DNA from: Yoonia sp. GPGPB17
Lineage (GTDB): Bacteria > Pseudomonadota > Alphaproteobacteria > Rhodobacterales > Rhodobacteraceae
Assembly: GCF_037892195.1 (NCBI RefSeq)
Contig: NZ_JATACI010000001.1
Coordinates: 1 to 61,794, forward strand
Length of the DNA: 61,794 nucleotides
Direction: 5' to 3'
Position numbers and translations under genes: made by a program. Below the pieces are notes generated by a model. It worked only from the letters and a program-made list of their open reading frames with translations. It did no database searches and was not told where the DNA came from. Below, in pieces: positions 26,087-35,786 of this stretch (the stretch's first letter is position 1; every line of letters starts with the position of its first letter).

Positions 26087-26293
26087 TTAGTCATCGCGTT
26101 CTTTTTGCCCGCCAAGTTTCCATTTCGCCCATTCGCAACTCTCTTCCGGTAGGGGTTCGACGATAGCGTCCAAAAACTCCTCGTCGAACCACATCGGATC
26201 AGCCTCGCCGCTCTGCCAGAGGTAAAGTTTGCCAACTGGGGCTTTGGAATCTTGGTGCAATAAGACGGCTACTTGTCTTGCTTCTAGCTTCAT
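26087..26293 (-). CDS. Small hypothetical protein
   Basis: A 68-residue acidic open frame (MKLEARQVAVLLHQDSKAPVGKLYLWQSGEADPMWFDEEF...) with balanced protein-like composition: two Trp in WQSGEADPMWFDEE and a charged C-terminus. There is no clear ribosome binding site and no family that I know. It stands alone between the virB operon and the sugar cluster. It could be real or a chance frame. Confidence 0.4.
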   Translation of the reverse strand: MKLEARQVAVLLHQDSKAPVGKLYLWQSGEADPMWFDEEFLDAIVEPLPEESCEWAKWKLGGQKERDD

Positions 26294-26424
26294 CGAATTT
26301 AATGCGCTTTCGCGATTCCTCTTGACCCTTTGTCGTCTCTGACCGGTAGATATTTGTTTTATTCACACTCAGAGAGAGATATTATCCAATAATATCAAGT
26401 AATTAAAAGAGATACTGTGTACGG

Positions 26425-26473
26425 TTGACAAAGTGAAGTAAGATAGTTAATCGTTTTACTGTAAATCGTTTAA
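26425..26473 (+). promoter_or_regulatory. Promoter and operator repeats before the first LacI gene
   Basis: TTGACA at 26425-26430 is followed 16-17 bases later by a weak -10 (TTAATC/TAATCG). Two similar 12-mers overlap and follow it: TTAATCGTTTTA (26447-26458) and TAAATCGTTTAA (26462-26473), 15 bases apart. Each is a partly palindromic AT-rich box with a central CG, the form of LacI-family operators. This suggests autoregulation by the LacI protein encoded 24 bases downstream. Confidence 0.55.
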
Positions 26474-26496
26474 CAGGCGATTTGCCGGGAGGAAAG

Positions 26497-27555
26497 ATGA
26501 AAAAGACATCAATCAAAGACGTCGCCAAGGCGGCGGGCGTTTCGACAGCTACAGTAAGCAACGTCTTCAGTGGTCGAAAGCCCGTGAACGATGATCTCGC
26601 AGCGAAAGTACGACGGGCGGCTAACGAACTTGGTTATACTGTGAATAAGGCGGCATCTTTGTTGCGAAGTGGCCGAAACTCCGTCGTGTGCATCCTCGTG
26701 CCCGATCTTGCGGACCCCTTCTTCACGTCTTTGATTACAGATATTGAGCACCTCGCTCGAGACGATGGCTACGAGATCATCGTAGGCAATTCAGACGACA
26801 ACAGCGATGTCGAAGATGGTCGGCTGAATGCGATGCTGGCGTGGGACCCAGCGGGCGCAATCATAATCCCATGTACAGACGAGTTGCCCGAGCGCTTGAC
26901 GAAAGGCACTGTTCCACCGTGTGTACTGGTTGATCGTGTCGCTAGCTTTGACGTTGTAGACACTGTGACTATCAACAATGTCGGAGCGGGCCAACAGGCT
27001 GGGAAGTGCCTCGGCGGACTCGGTCACCGAAACGTACTTATTGCCGCCTCGGATATGTCGATCGAGCCAATCCGTCAGCGCGCGGCTGGCGTTCAGCAGT
27101 CTTTGGAAGTGTTTGGGGGTTCAATTCGGATTGCAGAACTCGGCGCTGATCCAGAGCGTGGTGCAGAGTTGCTGAGTAATTGGTTCGAGGCAAACGATCC
27201 GCCAACTGCAATTTGTGCAACGAACGATATGACGACTTTGGCCATTCTACGGTTTCTTGCTGACCAAAAGATCGACATCCCGTCTGGCATGTCTGTGGTT
27301 GGATTTGATGACTATGCGTGGATGTCGGCGCGGCGAACAAAGGTTACCGCGATCCGTCAGCCAGTTGATCAGATCGCTGACGCAGTCTGGACACAACTTC
27401 TCAGCAGGATCAACGGTCAAAGTGGGGCCGTCAAAAACACGGTATTGGAAAGCGAACTCGTAGTTCGCGATTCAGTGCAAAAACTCAAAGAACAAGGGAA
27501 TTATTGGGGGGATCCAGACGTGAGGTACATGTTTGGTGGGCACTCTCGCGGGTAG
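26497..27555 (+). CDS. LacI-family regulator of the polyol cluster
   Basis: About 352 residues. Start ATG 26497 has GGGAGGA just upstream, in preference to an earlier in-frame start. The N-terminal LacI headpiece is textbook: TSIKDVAKAAGVSTATVSNVFSGRKPVNDDLAAKVRRAANELGYTVNKAASLLRSGR. The sugar-binding core follows (VCILVPDLADPFFTSLITDIE, near 70-90; PTAICATNDMTTLAILRFL; SVVGFDDYAWMSARRTKVTAIRQPVDQIA). It stands upstream of and in the same direction as the transporter genes and most likely controls them in response to the polyol or its product. The C-terminal tail NYWGDPDVRYMFGGHSRG is longer than usual. Confidence 0.9.
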   Translation: MKKTSIKDVAKAAGVSTATVSNVFSGRKPVNDDLAAKVRRAANELGYTVNKAASLLRSGRNSVVCILVPDLADPFFTSLITDIEHLARDDGYEIIVGNSDDNSDVEDGRLNAMLAWDPAGAIIIPCTDELPERLTKGTVPPCVLVDRVASFDVVDTVTINNVGAGQQAGKCLGGLGHRNVLIAASDMSIEPIRQRAAGVQQSLEVFGGSIRIAELGADPERGAELLSNWFEANDPPTAICATNDMTTLAILRFLADQKIDIPSGMSVVGFDDYAWMSARRTKVTAIRQPVDQIADAVWTQLLSRINGQSGAVKNTVLESELVVRDSVQKLKEQGNYWGDPDVRYMFGGHSRG

Positions 27556-27723
27556 GCGAAGGGTGCAAAATGAAAGGTCCGGTTGCTGCGGAGAGTAACA
27601 GCGGACCGAGCTGAAATGATTAAGATTTCGAACACTGAGGCATTGTCCGAAGTGAACGGGAGGGGTGTGTCTTACACCATAATAGGTTCGAAGAACCGCA
27701 ACAGAGAGGACTTGGAGGAGACA

Positions 27724-29079
27724 ATGAAAGAGTTTCTCAAAAACACTTGTGCCTTTGCTTTGGCGACTAGCGCCATGGCAGGAGGTGCGCTAGCCGACGG
27801 TCATGCGACCGATTGGTCGGCTGAGCTTGGCGATCACAGCGGAGTAGATCTGCGCATCCAGCTGATCAACGACCCATTCACTGGCGCTCTCGGAGAAATC
27901 ATGACCGAGTTTGGCGAGATTACGGGCGCGAATGTCGCAAAAGACGATCTTGGTTATGGCGGCCTGTATGAAAAGCAGGTCCTAAATTGCTCACAGGGTG
28001 ATGACACCTACGACGTTTTGTTCATCGATGGCATTTGGGTTGGCGAGTTCGCTGAATCTGGCTGTATAGATCCGGTCGAGGACCGCATCGCTGCAACCGA
28101 TGAAAGCATCATCGCTTGGGACGACTATATGGAAAGCTTTGCCGGACAGGCGAGCTGGGATGGTCAGCGTCAGTGTTTGCCCATCGCGGGTTACTGGCAC
28201 ATGCTGCACTATCGCAAAGACCTCTTCGAGCAAGCGGGTCTTGCTGCTCCGACAACGTTTGAGGAAATGCTTGCAGCTGCAGAACTCTTCGACGACAACC
28301 CGGATTTCCCGGAACTGGAAGGTGGCATGGCCATGAACTTCCAGCGTGGTTCAGCAGCAGGTCAGCAGTATTTCGAGTGGATCTACTCCGCAGGCGGCAG
28401 CCCTTGGAAGACCAACTTCATCGGCTCGGATGACGTCTATGGTGATCTGACACCGACGCTCAACTCGCCTGAAGGCGTGAAGATGGTCCAGTTCTTTAAC
28501 GAAATCTCTCAATATGGCCCACCGGGCGTCGAGAACTTCGCTTGGGATGAGCGTGCCAATGCATTTACGCAAGGTAAAGTCGCGATGATCAATAACTGGT
28601 CCGTGCGGACACCACTCTTTACCGATCCAGAAATCTCCAAAGTGACGGATGATTTTGGCGTTGCAATGTTCCCGCATGCTGAAGGCCAGTCGTCGGTTCC
28701 TCCTGTGGGTGGTTGGATCCTCTGCATCAATGCGCACTCCAACAACAAAGACGCTGCTTGGGACTTCATCAAATGGTTCGCGTCTCCCGAAGTGCACAAA
28801 GACTTCGTGCTGGCAGGCGGCCCACCTTCGCGTCACTCGGCATTCCAGGACGAACAAATCAACGAGGAGCAGTTCTGGACGCCAACTCTGTATGAGTCCG
28901 CAAAGGCAGCATGGCCGGATGGGCGTCCGCGCTATCCTGGCACCTTCCAGGTCATCGATGCGATCGGCCTCGAAGTAAACCGGGCCATCGTTGGCGAAAT
29001 CTCTGCGCAAGAAGCACTGGACAAAGCCAATGAAAATGTCACGCGCATCTTGCAGTCTGAAGGTCTGCTGGAACGCTAA
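27724..29079 (+). CDS. ABC transporter substrate-binding protein (polyol/sugar, CUT1 type)
   Basis: A 451-residue periplasmic binding protein. I chose ATG 27724 (MKEFLKNTCAFALATSAMAG) because GGAGGAG is just upstream and a signal peptide begins there; the frame is open further upstream to 27583. The family-1 extracellular solute-binding fold shows in LIQLIND-type start (LRIQLINDPFTGALGEIMTEFGEITG), DVLFIDGIWVGEFAESGCIDPVE, YWHMLHYRKDLFEQAGLAAPTTFEEM and AFTQGKVAMINNWSVRTP. It is most like binding proteins for sugar alcohols such as sorbitol, mannitol or ribitol. The substrate is inferred from the downstream dehydrogenase and ribulokinase genes. Confidence 0.87.
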   Translation: MKEFLKNTCAFALATSAMAGGALADGHATDWSAELGDHSGVDLRIQLINDPFTGALGEIMTEFGEITGANVAKDDLGYGGLYEKQVLNCSQGDDTYDVLFIDGIWVGEFAESGCIDPVEDRIAATDESIIAWDDYMESFAGQASWDGQRQCLPIAGYWHMLHYRKDLFEQAGLAAPTTFEEMLAAAELFDDNPDFPELEGGMAMNFQRGSAAGQQYFEWIYSAGGSPWKTNFIGSDDVYGDLTPTLNSPEGVKMVQFFNEISQYGPPGVENFAWDERANAFTQGKVAMINNWSVRTPLFTDPEISKVTDDFGVAMFPHAEGQSSVPPVGGWILCINAHSNNKDAAWDFIKWFASPEVHKDFVLAGGPPSRHSAFQDEQINEEQFWTPTLYESAKAAWPDGRPRYPGTFQVIDAIGLEVNRAIVGEISAQEALDKANENVTRILQSEGLLER

Positions 29080-29087
29080 GGCAAGCG

Positions 29088-29113
29088 GGAGCCCTGCAAA
29101 ACAGCAGGGCTCC
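29088..29113 (+). terminator. Stem-loop between binding-protein and permease genes
   Basis: A perfect 10-bp stem (GGAGCCCTGC / GCAGGGCTCC) with a 6-base loop, 8 bases after the stop, without a T run. Such structures after binding-protein genes usually stabilise that part of the mRNA and limit read-through, giving more binding protein than permease. Confidence 0.65.
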
Positions 29114-29416
29114 TCAGATCCGGCCTGCAGCAAATCACAAAATCGGAGCAGGCTTGCTCAACTCAAGACTGAAAATGAAAATTTCTCGGTCGTCAATTGA
29201 GTTACATTTCGAAAGTTCGCAGGAAACTGGTTTTCCAATGGCTCCTTGAGACTGGTGCCAACGGTCTCCAGAACGTTTGTGCGAACTTTTGAGCCAAACA
29301 ACAAGCCGTCGTTGGTTCTCGATTTGGGACCAAAGCGACTGAACAAAAAACCTGGCATTCGCTTCGTGACCTCTTCTTCGAAGCGCGTGTCGAATCAGAT
29401 CATGTGAGTCAAAGCC
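29114..29416. other. Gap between binding-protein and permease genes
   Basis: About 300 bases with no gene that I can support. It contains TTCTCGATTTGGGACCA (29316-29332), an exact copy of 9158-9174 near the putative oriT. The length is unusual for the inside of an ABC transporter operon. Confidence 0.35.
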
Positions 29417-30343
29417 GTGGCAGATGTCGCACTAAAAAATGAGAAAAAAACCAAGAAAGGCACATTGACGCGCGATGAACGTCTTGTGCGTGCGGCCTTT
29501 ATTGTTCCGGCCGTTATCTACTTGATGTTTATGAGCATCTTCCCGTTCGTTTACTCGGTCTATTTGAGCTTCTTCCAAGCCAAACTGACCAGGCTGCACA
29601 AAAAGTTCTACATTGGGTTCGACAACTACAAGCAACTGTTCTCGGATGAGGTTTTCCTCGCCGCGATGAAGAATACGTTCGTGCTAACAACGGCATCGAT
29701 AATCTTGGAAGTGATCCTTGCGTTCGCATGCGCCAAAGTCTTCCTCGCCCTGCGGGAACAGCGTGCCGGGTTTTTCCTGCGCTCTATGTCGATCTTGCCC
29801 ATGATGATCACGCCGCTCTGCGTTGCGCTGATTTTTAGCTATATCCTCAACCCGACGCTCGGCATTTTTAACTACATCCTGTCTGGATTTGGTGTCGAGC
29901 CGATCTCTTGGTTCGGTAATCCCAACCTCGCGCTTTGGTCCATCATCGCGATCAACGTCTGGCAATGGACCCCGTTCATGATGCTCTTGATGCTCGCAGG
30001 TCTTGTGTCGATCCCAACGTCACTCTATGAGGCCGCCTCGCTCGAAAAAGCACGCTGGTGGCATGTGGCGCGGTGGATCGAGTTGCCTGCGATCAAAGAC
30101 GTGATCCTGATCGGTCTCATCCTGCGGGTGATCGACAACCTTAAGCTATTCGATCTCGTCTACATCACAACGCGAGGGGGGCCGGGCGACAGCACGGAGC
30201 TTCTGACTTTCTTCACATACCGTCAGGACTTCGCCTTCTTCAACGTGGGTTACGGGTCCGCCGCAGCCGTCATCATCCTCATCATCAGCATCATTGTCAC
30301 CACCATCACGGTGAGCTTCTTGCGGAGAATGCAAAATGCCTAA
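29417..30343 (+). CDS. ABC transporter permease 1 (MalF-like)
   Basis: A 308-residue permease with six membrane segments, beginning LVRAAFIVPAVIYLMFMSIFPFVYSVYLSFF. The EAA loop contacting the ATPase is visible near 215 (SLYEAASLEKARWWHVARWIELPAIKDVI). The only usable start is GTG 29417; the ribosome site is weak. It ends with an 8-base overlap into the second permease, so the two are made together. Confidence 0.9.
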   Translation: MADVALKNEKKTKKGTLTRDERLVRAAFIVPAVIYLMFMSIFPFVYSVYLSFFQAKLTRLHKKFYIGFDNYKQLFSDEVFLAAMKNTFVLTTASIILEVILAFACAKVFLALREQRAGFFLRSMSILPMMITPLCVALIFSYILNPTLGIFNYILSGFGVEPISWFGNPNLALWSIIAINVWQWTPFMMLLMLAGLVSIPTSLYEAASLEKARWWHVARWIELPAIKDVILIGLILRVIDNLKLFDLVYITTRGGPGDSTELLTFFTYRQDFAFFNVGYGSAAAVIILIISIIVTTITVSFLRRMQNA

Positions 30344-31154
30344 GTCGAACCTCATCGGTGCGTATGTCGCTGCAATCTTCGTGATGTTGATTTTCACCCT
30401 GCCGATCATCTGGATGTTCATGGGGGCGTTCAAAACGCCGGTCGACATCTATTCCATTCCACCGGTTTGGTGGCCTGATTTCAGCTATCTGGAGAACTTC
30501 AAAACACTTCTGGCCGAGAACTGGTCCTTCTTACTGAACTCCGTGATCATCACATTGGGCGCGACAGTTCTTTGCATGATCTTTGCGCTGCCCTGTGCCT
30601 TTGGGTTGGTGAACTTTCAATTCAAGGGCAACAACTTTCTTGCTGACTGGATCCTTTCGACCCGCATGATGCCACCGATCGCGGCGGCCGTCCCATTGTT
30701 CATGATCTTCAATGGCATGGGGATGCTTGATACGCATTTCGCTTTGATCATCGTTTATGCGGGGTTCAACCTGCCGTTTGCGGTCTGGGTCGCGATGTCG
30801 TTCTTTCGCAATCTTCCCAAAGAGATCATCGAGGCAGCGCGCATTGAAGGATGCACCTGGTTCCAAACTTTTTGGCAGGTCGCTTTGCCGCTAACCAAAA
30901 GTGGGATTGCTACGGTCTCAACCTTTGTCTTCATCTTTGCATGGAACGAGTTGCTGCTTGCACTCTTCTTGACCTCCAATGAAGCCAAGACCTTCCCGGT
31001 TGTGATTTCGACCTTCTCGACAATCACGCGAACCTACTGGGAGTTCGTATCCGCGGCGACCGTCATTCAGGTTCTGCCGCCCATCATCTTCACACTCATC
31101 ATGCAACGCCACATCGTGTCGGGTTTGACAATGGGAGCCGTCAAAAATGGCTGA
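30336..31154 (+). CDS. ABC transporter permease 2 (MalG-like)
   Basis: A 272-residue permease with six membrane segments, opening with VAAIFVMLIFTLPIIWMFMGAFKTPVDIY as in MalG-type proteins. The EAA loop is FFRNLPKEIIEAARIEGCTWFQTFWQVALPLTKSG (about 155-189). It pairs with the upstream permease to form the membrane channel. The gene overlaps permease 1 and is followed by the ATPase 45 bases later. Confidence 0.9.
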   Translation: MPKSNLIGAYVAAIFVMLIFTLPIIWMFMGAFKTPVDIYSIPPVWWPDFSYLENFKTLLAENWSFLLNSVIITLGATVLCMIFALPCAFGLVNFQFKGNNFLADWILSTRMMPPIAAAVPLFMIFNGMGMLDTHFALIIVYAGFNLPFAVWVAMSFFRNLPKEIIEAARIEGCTWFQTFWQVALPLTKSGIATVSTFVFIFAWNELLLALFLTSNEAKTFPVVISTFSTITRTYWEFVSAATVIQVLPPIIFTLIMQRHIVSGLTMGAVKNG

Positions 31155-31199
31155 CCAACTCTCTCGATCCACACGCTGCATTACTAAAGGAACACCAAA

Positions 31200-32264
31200 A
31201 TGGGGCAAATAGAACTCCAAAACGTCATGAAGAGCTTCGGCTCAGTAGACGTCATCAAAGACATTTCCTTGGACATCAAAGACGGAGAGTTCGTCGTCTT
31301 TGTCGGACCATCGGGGTGCGGCAAGTCCACGCTCTTGCGGATGATCTCAGGGCTAGAGACTATGAGCTCCGGCACCGTTGGAATTGCGGGTCGCGATGTA
31401 ACGGACGCTCAGCCATCGGATCGACAGATTGCCATGGTGTTCCAATCCTACGCGCTCTTCCCCCATATCTCCGTGCGGGACAACGTCGCGTTCGGATTGA
31501 AAATCGCTGGCCTGCCGAAGGAAGAGATCGATGCTAAGGTTGCAAAAGCCTCTGAGATCCTCGGACTGGAAAAACTCCTGGACCGGAGACCACGTGAACT
31601 CTCGGGTGGGCAGCAGCAACGTGTTGCGATTGGTCGTGCTATTGTGCGCGAACCTGCTGTGTTCCTGTTCGATGAGCCACTGTCGAACTTGGACGCGGCC
31701 CTGCGCGTGCAAATGCGTATCGAGTTGATCAAGCTGCATGCATCGCTTGATGCAACAATGATCTATGTGACCCACGACCAGGTGGAAGCCATGACAATGG
31801 CTGAACGGATCGTTGTTCTGCGCGACGGCCGCGTTGAGCAGTTTGATACGCCTGTTGAGCTCTATGACCGGCCGGACAACGTCTTCGTTGCTGGCTTTAT
31901 CGGATCACCAAAGATGAACTTCGTCCCAGCAAAACCAGGGGCCAATGGGTCCGTGATTGTTGCAGACAAGGTCGCCAAAAGCATCCCCGGAACGACTGAA
32001 GACAAGATGACTTCGAGCATGACGCTCGGGATACGGCCAGAGCACATCACTTATTCTCACGATGGCGGCGACTGGCAAGGCACGGTGACCGTTGAAGAGC
32101 AACTTGGTAGCGACGCCTTCCTATACGTGGATGTTCCGGAGCTTGGCCAGATAACCGTGCGCGCCGTTGGAGAACGCAGTTTCAATCGCGGGGACACAAT
32201 CTTCCTGAGTTTTGACCCAGAGCGGTGTCATCTCTTCGATGCCGATAAGCAGCGGGTCAACTGA
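31200..32264 (+). CDS. ABC transporter ATP-binding protein (MalK/UgpC family)
   Basis: A 354-residue ATPase energising the CUT1 transporter. Walker A is [13 protein letters not shown] (about 39-51), the Q loop is [10 protein letters not shown], the signature is [14 protein letters not shown] (about 135-148) and Walker B is [16 protein letters not shown]. The switch His is in [16 protein letters not shown]-terminal TOBE-type regulatory domain follows ([22 protein letters not shown]). It is a single ATPase forming a homodimer under the two permeases. Confidence 0.93.
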   Translation: MGQIELQNVMKSFGSVDVIKDISLDIKDGEFVVFVGPSGCGKSTLLRMISGLETMSSGTVGIAGRDVTDAQPSDRQIAMVFQSYALFPHISVRDNVAFGLKIAGLPKEEIDAKVAKASEILGLEKLLDRRPRELSGGQQQRVAIGRAIVREPAVFLFDEPLSNLDAALRVQMRIELIKLHASLDATMIYVTHDQVEAMTMAERIVVLRDGRVEQFDTPVELYDRPDNVFVAGFIGSPKMNFVPAKPGANGSVIVADKVAKSIPGTTEDKMTSSMTLGIRPEHITYSHDGGDWQGTVTVEEQLGSDAFLYVDVPELGQITVRAVGERSFNRGDTIFLSFDPERCHLFDADKQRVN

Positions 32265-32289
32265 ACAAGAAAAACGGGAGGATTGGCAT

Positions 32290-33021
32290 ATGACATCTAC
32301 ATGCCTTGAGGGAAAAGTAGCTGCTATCACCGGTGCGGCATCAGGCATTGGTCTGGAGGTGGCAAGAACCTTGCTTGATGCAGGAGCCAGGGTCGCCTTG
32401 GTGGACTATGCCGAAGAGAAGGTCACGAGCCTCTGCGATGAGCTTGGGGAAAATGCCTTTCCGGTCGTAACCAACCTTTTGGATGCAGACAGCGTGTCGC
32501 AAATGGTGCCCCGCATCTTGGACGTTGCCGGTAGGCTCGATATATTTCATGCAAATGCAGGTGGGTACATTGGCGGCTCGGTGTTAGAGGGCGATCCTGA
32601 TGTATGGGATCGGATGTTGAACCTCAACATCAACGCAGCTTTTCGCAGCGTTCATGCGGTCTTGCCGATCATGAAAGAAAACGGTGGCGGGGATGTAATC
32701 ATGACAAGCTCAATCGCCGGAGTCATTCCAGTGGTTTGGGAACCAATATACACGGCCTCCAAGCATGCAGTTCAGGCGTTTACCCACACAGTCCGGAGGC
32801 AAGTCGCAGAACATGGAATTCGTGTGGGTGCGATATTGCCCGGGCCTGTTGTGACAGCACTTTTGGATGATTGGCCCAAGAAAAAGTTAGATGAAGCTTT
32901 GAATAATGGCAGCTTAATGCAACCTCATGAAGTCGCAGATTGCGTTCTCTTTATGCTCACGCGCCCACGTAATGTCACGATTAGGGATCTGGTATTGCTC
33001 CCTAACAGCGTTGAACTTTGA
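32290..33021 (+). CDS. Short-chain dehydrogenase, probable ribitol 2-dehydrogenase
   Basis: A 243-residue NAD(P)-dependent oxidoreductase. ATG 32290 follows GGGAGGATTGGCAT, so it is preferred to a longer frame overlapping the ATPase gene. The nucleotide-binding motif is TGAASGIG (about 14-21), with the structural NAG in HANAGG (NNAG equivalent), the catalytic Ser in TSSIAG and Tyr-Lys in YTASK. Next to a ribulokinase and a polyol-type ABC transporter, the most natural reaction is pentitol to ketopentose, for example ribitol to D-ribulose. Another pentitol substrate such as D-arabitol cannot be excluded. Confidence 0.82.
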   Translation: MTSTCLEGKVAAITGAASGIGLEVARTLLDAGARVALVDYAEEKVTSLCDELGENAFPVVTNLLDADSVSQMVPRILDVAGRLDIFHANAGGYIGGSVLEGDPDVWDRMLNLNINAAFRSVHAVLPIMKENGGGDVIMTSSIAGVIPVVWEPIYTASKHAVQAFTHTVRRQVAEHGIRVGAILPGPVVTALLDDWPKKKLDEALNNGSLMQPHEVADCVLFMLTRPRNVTIRDLVLLPNSVEL

Positions 33022-33070
33022 ACCGTCATAGTGGTCGTTTCTGACCCTAAAAGATAAACTGAAAAGAAAA

Positions 33071-34702
33071 ATGAAAATTCCCCAAGAGACTTATTTCATT
33101 GGCGTGGATGTTGGAACCGGGAGTGCCCGTGCTGGTGTATTCGATGCTACCGGAACGCTGATTGCTAGTGCCGTTAACGACATCGAGATGTTTCGCTGCG
33201 CCGAGGATATCGCTGAACAGTCCAGCGACAACATTTGGCAGCAAGTTTGCAAAAGCGTGAACGATGCCGTCGAGACTTCCGGTGTCGCGGTAGATCAAGT
33301 TCGTGGCATTGGGTTTGACGCCACCTGTTCTTTGGTTGTGTTGGATAAAGAGAACAGACCACTCACAGTTAGCGCTTCCGGCTACAACAACCAAAACGTA
33401 ATTGTCTGGATGGATCATCGTGCGATCGAACAAGCCGAGCGAATAAATGCAACTAAGCACCGAGTGTTGGACTATGTGGGAGGCCGCATTTCCCCAGAGA
33501 TGGAAACACCTAAGCTTCTTTGGCTCAAAGAAAACATGCCTGAGACCTTTGAAGGTGCAGGCCAATTCTTTGACCTCACAGATTTTCTGACGTGGCGTGC
33601 AACCGGCTCTTTTTCCCGGTCAGTTTGCACCGTGACCTGCAAATGGACCTATCTTGCCCATGAGAATTCCTGGGACAGGAGCTACTTTGAGGCCATTGGC
33701 TTGAAGGAATTGGCTGACGAGGACTTCCGGCGCATTGGTAAATCCATTGTCGATGCAGGCACACCTCTCGGAAGCGGACTCACTCCCAGTGCCGCTTCCG
33801 AGTTGGGACTGAAGTCCGGCACAGCTGTCGGTGCAGGACTCATCGACGCGCATGCTGGTGGTATTGGAACAGTTGGGGCTGCAGGTCCAAATGAAGGCGC
33901 CGTTTCGAGGATGGCATATGTCTTTGGAACATCTGCTTGTACGATGTCGTCCTCAGTCAATGAGGCCTTCGTCCCTGGGGTTTGGGGGCCGTACTATTCA
34001 GCGATGGTTCCTGGCCTTTGGCTTAGTGAAGGTGGGCAGTCCGCAGCTGGAGAAGCAATAGCGCAGCTGGTGAGGTTTCATTCAGCTTATCCTGCTGCTC
34101 AAGCCGCTGCTGACAGCGCGGGATTACATCTTCTCGATTATCTTCTGGAGAGAATCGCTGACCAAGTGTCAAAGCCTTCGGATGTTGTTGATCTGGCCAA
34201 GAGCATTGTTGTTGTTCCAGAATTTCTTGGGAACCGCGCGCCTTTCGCCGATCCTGAGGCGAAGGCGATCATTTCCGGGCTTGATCTTGATACAAGTGAA
34301 GCTGCTTTGATCGGCCTCTACGTCGCTGGAATCACAGGACTAGGGTACGGGCTCCGTCAGATCTTGAATGTCCAAAGGGACAATGGCGTCAATCCTGAGC
34401 TAGTCGTGATAAGCGGCGGGGCAGGGGAGAATCCTCTCGTCAAACAACTACTTGCCGACGCCGCGGATATCGCTTTCGCTGAATCAGGCTCGGCCGAGCC
34501 AGTTCTGTTAGGCTCGGCGATGTTGGGCGCGGTTGCTTCGGGCTATTTTGACTCGCTCCAGAACGCCATGGTCAATATGTCGACGCTGGGTTGTCGGTTT
34601 AAACCGGTCGACGGCGAGCTAAAGGCACTTCACCGACAAAGGTACCTAACGTTCGAAGCGTTGCAGGCCTCGGCTCGCCTGACACAGAGCACAGCGGCAT
34701 GA
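33071..34702 (+). CDS. FGGY carbohydrate kinase, probable D-ribulokinase
   Basis: A 543-residue kinase with the FGGY N-terminal ATPase motif IGVDVGTGSARAGVFD (about 10-25), the EQSSDNIW segment, FDATCSLV and the WMDHRA motif near 116-121 that binds the sugar in ribulokinase-like members. The C-terminal half has LIDAHAGGIGTVG, AYVFGTSAC, FLGNRAPFADP and the FGGY-family VVISGGAGENPLVKQLLAD. The family phosphorylates D-ribulose (or related ketopentoses) to the 5-phosphate. It follows the dehydrogenase and overlaps the HAD gene by ATGA. A homologue with the same motifs lies at 46744. Confidence 0.88.
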   Translation: MKIPQETYFIGVDVGTGSARAGVFDATGTLIASAVNDIEMFRCAEDIAEQSSDNIWQQVCKSVNDAVETSGVAVDQVRGIGFDATCSLVVLDKENRPLTVSASGYNNQNVIVWMDHRAIEQAERINATKHRVLDYVGGRISPEMETPKLLWLKENMPETFEGAGQFFDLTDFLTWRATGSFSRSVCTVTCKWTYLAHENSWDRSYFEAIGLKELADEDFRRIGKSIVDAGTPLGSGLTPSAASELGLKSGTAVGAGLIDAHAGGIGTVGAAGPNEGAVSRMAYVFGTSACTMSSSVNEAFVPGVWGPYYSAMVPGLWLSEGGQSAAGEAIAQLVRFHSAYPAAQAAADSAGLHLLDYLLERIADQVSKPSDVVDLAKSIVVVPEFLGNRAPFADPEAKAIISGLDLDTSEAALIGLYVAGITGLGYGLRQILNVQRDNGVNPELVVISGGAGENPLVKQLLADAADIAFAESGSAEPVLLGSAMLGAVASGYFDSLQNAMVNMSTLGCRFKPVDGELKALHRQRYLTFEALQASARLTQSTAA

Positions 34703-35376
34703 GAACTCCTCTTATCATTTTCGATTGCGATGGTGTCTTGGTCGATAGTGAACCGATCTCGATTGACCTGCTTGTTGAGCATTGCCGAAATTCAGGATTT
34801 GAGATCACCGAGGCACAAGCCTACGAGGCGTTCCTCGGCAAGCCTGTCGTGGAAGCGTCAAAAAATGCGAAAGCTCTCTTCGATCAGAAGATTGCGCCTG
34901 TCGATCTTTTGGACTTCCAGGTGAAAATCTTCGACGCATTCCGGAAGTCGCTCAAACCTGTTTTCGGTATTTCCGAGGCGCTGTCTTCTTTAGATATGGC
35001 GAAGTGCGTTGCGTCGTCTTCCAACTTGGCGCGTATTCGAATGTCGCTGACACTCACAGGTCTCGACGATCACTTTGGAGAACAACTCTTCAGCACCGAT
35101 TTTGTTCAACGCGGTAAACCGCATCCAGATGTCTTCCTCTACGCCGCGAAACGGATGAATGCTACACCGAACACGTGTATCGTTGTTGAGGACAGTCCGG
35201 CGGGCATCCGAGCAGCGAAAGCGGTAAGCATGCCAGTGATCGGTTTTTGCGGTGCAAGTCATAGCAAGCCTGCCAAACTCAAAGACCGACTGTCCATTTT
35301 GCAGCCTGATCTGTTGATTGACGATATGTCTAATCTGAAATCATCGATCGAAGAGATCTTTACTTCGTCTTCTTGA
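34699..35376 (+). CDS. HAD-superfamily phosphatase (beta-phosphoglucomutase-like)
   Basis: A 225-residue HAD hydrolase. Motif I FDCDGVLVDSEP (about 8-19) has the nucleophile and acid/base Asp, motif II is the Ser-Ser in CVASSSN, motif III the Lys in RGKPHPDVFLYAAKRM and motif IV is VVEDSPAGIRAAKAV. The cap is the four-helix type of the beta-phosphoglucomutase subfamily. It overlaps the kinase and ends the polyol operon. It may remove unwanted sugar phosphates; no specific substrate can be read. Confidence 0.88.
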   Translation: MRTPLIIFDCDGVLVDSEPISIDLLVEHCRNSGFEITEAQAYEAFLGKPVVEASKNAKALFDQKIAPVDLLDFQVKIFDAFRKSLKPVFGISEALSSLDMAKCVASSSNLARIRMSLTLTGLDDHFGEQLFSTDFVQRGKPHPDVFLYAAKRMNATPNTCIVVEDSPAGIRAAKAVSMPVIGFCGASHSKPAKLKDRLSILQPDLLIDDMSNLKSSIEEIFTSSS

Positions 35377-35786
35377 ATAGTCCATCGAGCGACGATGCTC
35401 ACAAAACACATTATCCGCACGCTATGTGATCAATAAGAGCTTTTCGGCCGCCGTCATTATTCGGCTTTGCCAATTTCACTCGTGGCCGTACGATTGATGC
35501 AATCTAGTTTGCGGGCCGCGGGCATCTTCACGGGGCTACGATTTGATATGAAAGCAGTTGATCAAAAAACGTTGTAGTTTGCTTTGACGGAGAACCTATT
35601 TCAGCAAAGCCTGCCGTGCGATTTTAAAGGATTAGGGGGAAGGTCAAATGCATGTTGCAAGCTCAAGTAATGAAGTGACGCACCAGTAATTTCTATAAAA
35701 TGTAAGGGCTGAATATTCAGGATTGATCCTGGTCCCTGACAATATTAGCCCATCCAAAACTTGATCGGTCGAGGCTTCGGTATGCA
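35377..35786. other. Intergenic stretch between HAD and DUF3088 genes
   Basis: About 410 bases between two converging transcription units. I see no gene, no clear terminator and no repeat. Confidence 0.4.
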
